Source: Streptomyces sp. S465
Lineage (GTDB): Bacteria; Actinomycetota; Actinomycetes; Streptomycetales; Streptomycetaceae
Direction of reading: 5' to 3'
DNA: 64,000 nt
Assembly (NCBI RefSeq): GCF_026898115.1
Contig: NZ_CP114036.1
Location: 3,286,001 to 3,350,000 of the forward strand
Shown: positions 1 to 6,959 of the stretch, piece after piece
How the letters are laid out: each line of letters opens with the position of its first letter
How positions within the stretch are numbered: the stretch's first letter is position 1
Notes under the pieces: generated by a model
Databases searched by the model: none
What the model was told of the DNA's origin: nothing
Seen by the model: only the letters and a program-made list of their open reading frames with translations
Translations under genes and position numbers: made by a program

Positions 1-573
1 TCCGTTCCGGTGGCCTACGCCCTCGCCAAATTCCGCTTCCGCGGCCGCCGCACCGCCATGATGCTGGTCATCTCCACGATGATGCTGCCGCCACAGGTCA
101 TCGTGATTCCGATGTATCTGGTCTGGGCCCAGCAGCTGCATCTGTCGGGTTCGCTGTGGCCGCTGATCATCCCGATGGCGTTCGGCGACGCGTACTCCAT
201 CTTTCTGCTGCGCCAGTTCCTGCTGACGATTCCCCGGGAGTACCTGGAATCGGCGAAGGTCGACGGCTGCGGTGAGGTCGGCACGCTGCTGCGCATCGTC
301 GTCCCGATGGCGAAGCCGGGAATCGCGGCCGTCGCGCTCTTCCAGTTCTTCTACTGCTGGAACGACTATTTCGGCCCGCAGATCTACGCCGCGCAGAATC
401 CGGGGGCCTGGACGCTCAGTTACGGCCTGGAGAGCTTCAAGAGCGCGCACAGCGTCAACTGGAATCTGACGATGGCCGCGACCCTGCTCGTCATGGCCCC
501 CGTGATCATCGTCTTCTTCTTCGCTCAGAAAGCCTTCGTCGAAGGCGTCACACTGACAGGAGTCAAGGGTTGA
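1..573 (+). CDS. Carbohydrate ABC transporter permease (MalG/LacG type), 5' end cut by window
   Basis: This is the inner-membrane permease of a sugar-import ABC transporter; the reading frame is open to base 1, so the N-terminus is missing. About 190 residues are visible, with hydrophobic segments near the start (TAMMLVISTMMLPPQVIVIP), in the middle (SLWPLIIPMAFG) and at the C-terminus (MAAILLVMAPV-like stretch before FFFAQKAFVEG). The cytoplasmic EAA loop that docks on the ATPase is recognisable as EYLESAKVDGCGEVGTLLR followed by VPMAKPG. The ending VEGVTLTGVKG is typical of the MalG subfamily. Its stop overlaps the start of the GH4 glycosidase (TTGA), so the imported sugar is probably handed to the next two genes. 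Substrate is not determined by the sequence; a beta-glucoside or amino sugar is inferred from the neighbours. Confidence 0.93.
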   Translation, partial: SVPVAYALAKFRFRGRRTAMMLVISTMMLPPQVIVIPMYLVWAQQLHLSGSLWPLIIPMAFGDAYSIFLLRQFLLTIPREYLESAKVDGCGEVGTLLRIVVPMAKPGIAAVALFQFFYCWNDYFGPQIYAAQNPGAWTLSYGLESFKSAHSVNWNLTMAATLLVMAPVIIVFFFAQKAFVEGVTLTGVKG

Positions 574-1832
574 AGCTCGCAGTCGTGGGGGGCGGATCCA
601 CCTACACCCCCGAACTCATCGACGGATTCGCCCGGTTGCGGGACGCGCTCCCCCTGGAGGAACTCGTCCTCATCGACCCGGCCGCGGACCGGCTGGAGCT
701 GGTCGGCGGACTGGCACGCCGGATCTTCGCCAAGCAGGGCCATCCGGGCACCATCTCCTGGACCGACGACCTGGACGCGGCCGTGGACGGCGCGGACGCG
801 GTGCTGCTCCAGCTGCGCGTCGGCGGTCAGGCCGCGCGGAATCAGGACGAGACCTGGCCGCTGGAGTGCGGCTGCGTCGGGCAGGAGACCACCGGCGCGG
901 GCGGGCTGGCCAAGGCGCTGCGCACCGTTCCGGTCGTGCTGGACATCGCCGAGCGGGTGCGCCGCCGCAACCCCGACGCCTGGATCGTGGACTTCACCAA
1001 CCCGGTCGGCATCGTGACCCGGGCGCTGCTCACGGCCGGGCACCGGGCGGTCGGCCTGTGCAATGTCGCCATCGGCTTCCAGCGGAAGTTCGCCGCGATG
1101 CTGGGCGTGGCCCCCGGCGAGGTGACGCTGGAACACGTCGGCCTCAACCATCTCACCTGGGAGCGATCGGTGCGCATCGGCGGCGCCGACGGCGAGGATG
1201 TGCTGCCCAAGCTGCTCGCGGAGCACGGTGAGGCCATCGCCGAGGATCTGCGGATGCCGCGCACACTGGTGGACCGCCTCGGTGTCGTTCCCTCCTACTA
1301 CCTGCGCTACTACTACCGGCACGACGCGGTGGTGCGGGAGCAGCGCACCAAGCCGTCACGGGCGGCGGAGGTCGCGGCGATCGAGCGGGAGCTGCTGGAG
1401 ATGTACGGCGATCCGGCGCTGGACGAGAAGCCGGAGCTGCTCAGCAGGCGCGGCGGGGCGTTCTACTCGGAGGCGGCGGTGGATCTCACCTCGTCCCTGC
1501 TGCGCGACACCGGGGAGGTGCGGATCGTCAATACGTTCAACCGCGGCACCCTGCCCTTCCTGCCCGACGACGCGGTGATCGAGGTCCCGGCGACCGTCGA
1601 CGCACAGGGCGCGAAGCCACTGCCCGTGCGCCCTCTTGAACCCCTGTTCGCCGGTCTGGTCGCGCATGTCACCGCGTACGAACACCTGGCGCTGGAGGCC
1701 GCGCTGAAGGGCGGCCGGGAGCGGGTCTTCCAGGCGCTGCTGTCCCACCCGCTCATCGGCCAGTTCGATGAGGCCGAGAAGCTGACCGACCACCTCATCG
1801 CGCACAACCGGGAGCATCTGGCGTGGGCCTGA
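570..1832 (+). CDS. Glycoside hydrolase family 4, 6-phospho-beta-glucosidase type
   Basis: A cytoplasmic GH4 enzyme of 420 residues, the usual length. GH4 enzymes cleave phosphorylated or free glycosides by an NAD+- and Mn2+-dependent oxidation/elimination mechanism. The N-terminus carries the dinucleotide-binding motif VVGGGSTYTPELIDG, FTNPVGIVT lies near residue 142, the metal-ligand Cys-Asn pair (GLCN) near 164, and the second metal-ligand region (GLNHLTW) near 195. The start is TTG at 570, overlapping the permease stop (TTGA); no better start is visible and translational coupling supports it. It overlaps the downstream kinase by 10 bases. The name 6-phospho-beta-glucosidase is the common subfamily call. 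Because this operon shows an ABC importer rather than a PTS, the real substrate may be an unphosphorylated disaccharide or one phosphorylated by the adjacent kinase. Confidence 0.92.
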   Translation: MKLAVVGGGSTYTPELIDGFARLRDALPLEELVLIDPAADRLELVGGLARRIFAKQGHPGTISWTDDLDAAVDGADAVLLQLRVGGQAARNQDETWPLECGCVGQETTGAGGLAKALRTVPVVLDIAERVRRRNPDAWIVDFTNPVGIVTRALLTAGHRAVGLCNVAIGFQRKFAAMLGVAPGEVTLEHVGLNHLTWERSVRIGGADGEDVLPKLLAEHGEAIAEDLRMPRTLVDRLGVVPSYYLRYYYRHDAVVREQRTKPSRAAEVAAIERELLEMYGDPALDEKPELLSRRGGAFYSEAAVDLTSSLLRDTGEVRIVNTFNRGTLPFLPDDAVIEVPATVDAQGAKPLPVRPLEPLFAGLVAHVTAYEHLALEAALKGGRERVFQALLSHPLIGQFDEAEKLTDHLIAHNREHLAWA

Positions 1833-2899
1833 CCCAGTCCGTACCGAGCCCTTCTCCTTCCTCCCCTCCCGCGCCCGACCGGTCGGTGCTGGCGATCGAC
1901 GCGGGCAACAGCAAGACCGATGTCGCGCTCGTCGGCCCGGACGGCTCCGTTCTCGGCGCGGCCCGCGGCGGCGGCTTCCGGCCGCCCCTCGTGGGCGCCG
2001 AGCGCGCCGTCGGGTCGCTCGCGCCCCTGGTGGCGGAGGTGGCGCGGCAGGCGGGCCGGGCCGGGCCGCAGCGTGTGGGGCATGTCTCGGCGTGTCTGGC
2101 CAACGCCGACCTGCCCAGCGAGGAGGAGGAGTTGACGGAGGTGCTGGCCGGTCGCGGCTGGGGCGCCACCGTCACGGTCGCCAACGACACCTTCGCCCTG
2201 CTGCGGGCCGGCGTCGCGGACGACGGCGAGCCGACCGGCGTCTCCGTGGTCTGCGGTGCGGGCATCAACTGCGCCGGGATCGGCCACGGCGGCCGTGTCG
2301 CCCGCTTCCCGGCCATCGGCCGGATCTCCGGCGACTGGGGCGGCGGGGGCTATCTGTCGGAGGAGGCGCTGTGGTGGGCGGCGCGTGCGGAGGACGGCCG
2401 CGGCGAGCCGACCGAACTGGCCCGCGCCCTGCCCGCGCACTTCGGCCTGACCACCATGTACGAGCTGATCGAGGCGCTGCACCTGGGCCGTCTGGAGGCG
2501 GCCCGGCGGTATGAGCTGACGCCGGTGCTCTTCGCGGTGGCCGACTCCGGTGACGGGATCGCGCGCGCGATCGTCGAGCGCCAGGCGGAAGAGGTGGTGA
2601 CCATGGCCGCGGTCGCCCTCGCCCGTCTCGATCTGCTGGGCGAGGAGACACCGGTGGTGCTGGGCGGCGGGGTGATCGCGGCCCGCCATCCGCTGCTGGA
2701 CGGCCGGATCCGCGAACTGCTGGCGGAGCGCGCCCCGAAGGCCGAGCCGCGGGTGGTCACCGCGCCGCCGGTGCTCGGCGCCGCGCTGCTGGGACTGGAC
2801 CGCACGGGCGCGCCCGAACCGGCGTACGCCCGGCTGCGCGCGCACTACGCCCCGAGTGACGACGCGGAAAGTGGAACCGAACGTCCTTCCGAAGCGTAA
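1823..2899 (+). CDS. BadF/BadG/BcrA/BcrD-family sugar kinase (N-acetylglucosamine-kinase-like)
   Basis: A 358-residue ASKHA-fold ATPase of the BadF family, which includes eukaryotic-type N-acetylglucosamine kinases. The phosphate-1 motif is AIDAGNSKTDVALVGPDGS near residue 15. The phosphate-2/adenosine regions are VVCGAGINCAGIG and the glycine-rich GDWGGGGYLSEEALW near 170, with VVLGGGVIAARHPLL near 275. It starts at GTG 1823 inside the end of the GH4 gene, so the two are coupled. The context (sugar ABC importer, GH4, sugar kinase) makes it the step that phosphorylates the released or imported sugar. N-acetylglucosamine, glucosamine or glucose are all possible; the family is clear but the substrate is inferred. 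Confidence 0.88.
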   Translation: MGLTQSVPSPSPSSPPAPDRSVLAIDAGNSKTDVALVGPDGSVLGAARGGGFRPPLVGAERAVGSLAPLVAEVARQAGRAGPQRVGHVSACLANADLPSEEEELTEVLAGRGWGATVTVANDTFALLRAGVADDGEPTGVSVVCGAGINCAGIGHGGRVARFPAIGRISGDWGGGGYLSEEALWWAARAEDGRGEPTELARALPAHFGLTTMYELIEALHLGRLEAARRYELTPVLFAVADSGDGIARAIVERQAEEVVTMAAVALARLDLLGEETPVVLGGGVIAARHPLLDGRIRELLAERAPKAEPRVVTAPPVLGAALLGLDRTGAPEPAYARLRAHYAPSDDAESGTERPSEA

Positions 2900-3036
2900 T
2901 GAGAGGGGGAGGGTAGATCGCGATCCGAACAAGATCCAGGCTCGTCCGGTGACCTCTCCTGGCGCCGCGGTCCATACTGCTGCGACACCGACTGCGACAC
3001 CACACCATGGGATCCGGGCCAAAGGGGAGAGGTCTT

Positions 3037-4446
3037 GTGTCATACCCGCCGACCACCGGCAGAGCCGTAGCGCCGCCCGCGCCCGTGGCCCCGCCGCGCA
3101 CCGTGTGGCGTGAGGGGCTCGACCGGGCGCGGGCGGCGGCGACGACCGAGCCCGGTCGGCTGCGTGTCATCGGGGCGGTGCTGGCCGCGCTGATGGTCGC
3201 GTTCGGCGCGGTCACCGCCTGGCAGGTCTCCGATCGGCAGACCGCGGCGGACGCCGTGGCCGAGCGCAGCCAGCCGCTGAGCGCCGACGCGGCGCAGATC
3301 TACCGCTCCCTGGCCGACGCCGACACCACGGCGGCCAGCGGCTTCCTGGTGAGCGGCCAGGAGCCCGGCCAGGTCCGGCAGCGGTACGAACGGGACATCG
3401 ACACCGCCTCCGAGCTGCTGGTGCGGGCCGCGGCCAATACGGAGGGCTCGTCCTCCGCCCGCGAGGAGATACGCAAGATCAATCAGCTGCTGCCGGTCTA
3501 CACCGGCCTGGTCGAGTCCGCGCGCGCCAACAACCGCCAGGGGCTGCCGCTGGGCGGCGCGTATCTGCGCTATGCCAACGACACCATGCGCGGCGAGCTG
3601 CTGCCCGCCGCGGGCAGGCTCTACAAGGCGGAGACCGCCCGCCTTGGGGAGGACTACGAGGACGCCGAGGCATGGCCATGGGTGGCGATCGCCACCGGTG
3701 TCGTCGCGCTGGGCGCGCTGGGATGGGCCCAGCGCCGTCACTACGAGCGCACGAACCGGGTGCTCAACCACGGTCTGCTCGCCGCCACGGCCGCCGCCAC
3801 GGTGGTGATGCTGTGGCTGGTGGTCGGCCACGCGGTCGCCCGCGCCCAGCTCACCGAGTCCAATGACCACGGCGCGAAGTCCCTCCAGGTGCTCAACGAG
3901 GCGCGGATCGACTCCCTGCGGGCCCGCGCCGATGAGAATCTGACCCTGGTGGCGCGCGGCGCGGTCGTCGTCGACGAGGACGGCACCGACAAGGGCAAGG
4001 ACGCCTACGAGGTCAGCTACGGCTCGCGGATGTCCGCGCTCGTGGGAAAGGGGTCCAGCGGGCGCCCCTCGGACGGCAGCCTGCTGGACGAGGCGCGTGC
4101 CCTCGCGGACGACGACGCGGGCCGCGAGCCGGTGGAGAAGGCCGCGGACCGGATCCGGGAGTGGCAGGAGCGGCACAAGGCCGCCCGCGCCGCCGACGAC
4201 GGGGGCGACTACAAAACGGCGTTGACCAAGGTCATCGGCGCCAAGGGCACCACCGGCGAGTCCTTCGACGCGGTGGACACGGAGTTGGCCAAGGCCCTCG
4301 ACCACGAGCAGCGGGAGTTCCAGCAGGCCGCCGACGCCGGGCGGGGGGCGTTCACCGCCATGGCGCTCGGCGCCGGGGTGCTGACCGTGCTGGGGGCGGC
4401 GGGTGCGGTGGTGGGCATAGGCCGCAGACTGTCGGAGTACCGATGA
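3037..4446 (+). CDS. glnX: GlnX-like four-TM sensor membrane protein
   Basis: A membrane protein of 469 residues with four predicted transmembrane segments: residues ~35-58 (VIGAVLAALMVAFGAVTAWQV), ~209-228 (WPWVAIATGVVALGALGWAQ), ~247-268 and the C-terminal FTAMALGAGVLTVLGAAGAVVG. Two helical extracytoplasmic loops of about 150 residues lie between TM1/TM2 and TM3/TM4, as in chemoreceptor-type sensors. GTG 3037 is chosen because GGGGAGAGG lies five bases upstream; an in-frame ATG at 3007 lies before this ribosome site. The stop overlaps the ATG of the GlnH-like gene (ATGA). In Mycobacterium tuberculosis the GlnX membrane protein links the amino-acid-binding lipoprotein GlnH to the kinase PknG. 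Same neighbours and topology here support that role, although the primary sequence is variable in this family. Confidence 0.8.
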   Translation: MSYPPTTGRAVAPPAPVAPPRTVWREGLDRARAAATTEPGRLRVIGAVLAALMVAFGAVTAWQVSDRQTAADAVAERSQPLSADAAQIYRSLADADTTAASGFLVSGQEPGQVRQRYERDIDTASELLVRAAANTEGSSSAREEIRKINQLLPVYTGLVESARANNRQGLPLGGAYLRYANDTMRGELLPAAGRLYKAETARLGEDYEDAEAWPWVAIATGVVALGALGWAQRRHYERTNRVLNHGLLAATAAATVVMLWLVVGHAVARAQLTESNDHGAKSLQVLNEARIDSLRARADENLTLVARGAVVVDEDGTDKGKDAYEVSYGSRMSALVGKGSSGRPSDGSLLDEARALADDDAGREPVEKAADRIREWQERHKAARAADDGGDYKTALTKVIGAKGTTGESFDAVDTELAKALDHEQREFQQAADAGRGAFTAMALGAGVLTVLGAAGAVVGIGRRLSEYR

Positions 4447-5474
4447 GGACGATGGGGGGCCACAGCATGCGATCGGTGCGATCGGCCGCCGCGGTGACGG
4501 TATGCGCCCTGGGCGTGGCCACGGCCATCGCGGTGCCGGCGGTGATGGACGGCGACGGGAGCGGCGGCGACGGCAGGGATGGTGCGCGAAGCCCGCATAC
4601 GATGCGGGCCGGGGCCGAGGCGGCGGCGGACAGCTGCCGCGATCCCGAGGCGAGCCTGCGTCCGTCGAGCGCGAGCGGTCCGGCCATCAAGCGGATCAAG
4701 GACCGTGAGGTCAACGGCCACAAGCTCAACAAGCTGATCGCGGGCGTCGACCAGAACAGCTACCGCTGGGGATACCGCGATCCGGCCACCGGCGATCTCA
4801 CCGGCTTCGACATCGATCTCGTGCGCGCCATCGCCGAGGACATCTTCGGCGATCCGGACGCGGTCATCTTCCGCACCATCCCCACCAGTCAGCGCATCAA
4901 GGCCCTGCAACAGGGCAAGGTGGACGTCGTGGTGCGCACCATGACCATCAACTGCGACCGGATCAAGGACGTCGCGTTCTCCACCGCCTACTTCCAGGCC
5001 GGGCAGCAGGTGCTGGTCGCCGACGACTCGCCCATCACCGGCTACAACAAGACCCTGCGCGGCAAGAAGGTCTGCACCGCGCAGGGCTCCACCGCCGAGG
5101 CCGAGCTGGACAAGCCGGACACCGGTGCCGAGCATCTGGGCGCGATCAAGGTGAAGCCCGTGCCCAACCAGCTGGACTGCCTGGTCAGGCTTCAGCTCGG
5201 CCAGGTGGACGCGGTGATCACCGACAATGCGCTGGCGGCCGGTCAGGCCGCCCAGGACCCCTCCGTCAAGCTGGTCGGCTCGCGATTCACCGATGAGTTC
5301 TACGGCGTGGCGATGAACAAGAACGACGACGACCTGGTACGCCGGGTCAACAAGGTTCTGGAGAACTACCGCCAGGGCGGTGCCTGGATGCGGGCCTACC
5401 AGAAATGGCTCGCGAAGGACTTCAGCACGGCACAGGGGAATCCGGCACCACCCGCCCCCCAATACAAGGACTAG
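4443..5474 (+). CDS. glnH: GlnH-like extracytoplasmic amino-acid-binding protein
   Basis: A family 3 solute-binding protein of 343 residues with an N-terminal export segment (SAAAVTVCALGVATAIAVP). The bilobed SBP_bac_3 domain covers roughly residues 95-330: RWGYRDPATGDLTGFDIDLV, then RIKALQQGKVDVVVRTMTIN and SVKLVGSRFTDEFYGVAMN. The Cys in VTVC could be lipidated, but the residue before it is Val rather than Gly/Ala/Ser, so lipoprotein status is uncertain. ATG 4443 is chosen because it overlaps the GlnX stop (ATGA); another ATG at 4467 is possible. No permease or transport ATPase is present beside it. A binding protein next to GlnX and PknG instead fits the mycobacterial pathway in which GlnH senses aspartate/glutamate-type ligands. 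Ligand identity here is inferred. Confidence 0.87.
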   Translation: MRTMGGHSMRSVRSAAAVTVCALGVATAIAVPAVMDGDGSGGDGRDGARSPHTMRAGAEAAADSCRDPEASLRPSSASGPAIKRIKDREVNGHKLNKLIAGVDQNSYRWGYRDPATGDLTGFDIDLVRAIAEDIFGDPDAVIFRTIPTSQRIKALQQGKVDVVVRTMTINCDRIKDVAFSTAYFQAGQQVLVADDSPITGYNKTLRGKKVCTAQGSTAEAELDKPDTGAEHLGAIKVKPVPNQLDCLVRLQLGQVDAVITDNALAAGQAAQDPSVKLVGSRFTDEFYGVAMNKNDDDLVRRVNKVLENYRQGGAWMRAYQKWLAKDFSTAQGNPAPPAPQYKD

Positions 5475-5633
5475 GGCGGACAAGGGCCCGAGCGGATGAG
5501 AACCGGCACGGACGGAAACGGACACATCACGTAGGGCAAGGAACGGACCGGCAAGGATTAGCGCCCGCCTCACACGCGTAGGGATGACGCTGAGACAGAT
5601 CACATAACGGTTACGGACATGGAGAGGTGATCG

Positions 5634-6959
5634 ATGGGGGTCCCGGGACCCTTCCCCAGCTTCGCGGGGACACCCAACGGCCCGGTCATGGGCCGCGAGG
5701 AGGTGGACCGCGCGCTGGCGAAGCTCGCCGCCGAACACGAGGCGATCGACTCCTCACTGCTCGCCCTCCAGGACCACGCGGGCAGAAGGCTCCTCGAGGG
5801 CGCCGAGCTCACGGGCGTCACCAAGGACCGGTGGTCCACCACCGAACAGGCCATCTCCCTCCTGTGGAGCTACTTCGACGCGTACTCCGAGGCCCTCACC
5901 CGCGCCCGTGAGGTGCGCTCCCGTCACCGCTGGCCGACGCAGGACGAGTTGGCCGAGCTCACCGAGCTGCTCCGCGGCACCGCGATCACCCTGCCCAGCA
6001 GCGCCACCTTGGGCGGTTCTCCCCTGCTCAGCGAGGAGTTGAGCCTGGACCGGCTGGTCGACCGGATGAACCGCTGGTACGCCGAGGCCCTCGACGTCAT
6101 CGTCAGCGCCGACGCCGTATGGTCCACGCTGCCCGCCCGGATCGACATGCTCGCCGCCGAGCTGCACCGCACCCGTTCGCTGGCCCACTCCGTCGGGGTG
6201 CGCCCCGGTGAGCACCCCGCGGGGGACGATCTGGAGCAGATCACCGCCGAGCTGACCGCGTTGCGCGCCGACGTGGTCTCCGACCCGCTGGCCTTCTGGA
6301 AACCGGCCAGCGGCAGCTCCGCGCCCGGCGGCGGAAGCCCCGACACCGAGCGCTATGACCGCGCCGCCCGCGCCCTGGAGGATGTCCGGCGCGAGATCGA
6401 GGCGGTGCTGGATGTGCGGCAGGACGCCGAGCGGCGGCTGATGCGGCTGCGCGATGTGCTCTCCCGCGCCGATCGCACCCTGGCGGAGGCGCGCCAGGCG
6501 CGCGGCGAGGTGCTCGCGAAGATCGCGGCATCGGAGGTTCCGGCCGTCAGCGGCCCGCCGACCGCGCTGCACGAGCAGCTGGTCGCGGCCGCCGACTACC
6601 GCCGGCGCTCCCAGTGGCACCGGCTCTCGCCGCTGCTGGAGAGCCTGGAGCAGCGCGCCGACGACGAGCTGCTGCGGGCCCGCGAGTCGCTCACCGCGGT
6701 CACCGCGCCGCTCGCGGTCCGCGCCGAGCTGCGCGGTCGGCTCGACGCGTACCGGGCGAAGGTCGCCCGCCATGGCATGGCAGAGGATCCGCTGCTGGTG
6801 GAGCGGTATGACGTGGCCCGCCGGATGCTGTGGAGCGCACCGTGTGATCTGCGGGCGGCCGAGCAGGCCGTGCTGCGCTATCAGCAGGCGGCGGCCGAGG
6901 CCCTGGTGCCACGCCAGTCGGCCCCGGCCGACGAAAGCATCGAGGGAGGCTCGGCATGA
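5634..6959 (+). CDS. Coiled-coil protein of the PknG locus, function unknown
   Basis: A cytoplasmic protein of 441 residues without signal peptide or membrane segments. It is rich in Ala, Arg, Glu and Leu and predicted mostly helical, with heptad-like stretches around residues 240-300 (DVRREIEAVLDVRQDAERRL) and 305-400 (SPLLESLEQRADDELLRARE). ATG 5634 follows GGAGAGGTG by a few bases. The stop overlaps the start of the kinase gene (ATGA), so the two proteins are probably made in fixed ratio. I do not recognise a catalytic motif. Position directly before the kinase suggests a scaffold or adaptor between the GlnX sensor and the kinase; that is inference. Confidence 0.82.
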   Translation: MGVPGPFPSFAGTPNGPVMGREEVDRALAKLAAEHEAIDSSLLALQDHAGRRLLEGAELTGVTKDRWSTTEQAISLLWSYFDAYSEALTRAREVRSRHRWPTQDELAELTELLRGTAITLPSSATLGGSPLLSEELSLDRLVDRMNRWYAEALDVIVSADAVWSTLPARIDMLAAELHRTRSLAHSVGVRPGEHPAGDDLEQITAELTALRADVVSDPLAFWKPASGSSAPGGGSPDTERYDRAARALEDVRREIEAVLDVRQDAERRLMRLRDVLSRADRTLAEARQARGEVLAKIAASEVPAVSGPPTALHEQLVAAADYRRRSQWHRLSPLLESLEQRADDELLRARESLTAVTAPLAVRAELRGRLDAYRAKVARHGMAEDPLLVERYDVARRMLWSAPCDLRAAEQAVLRYQQAAAEALVPRQSAPADESIEGGSA

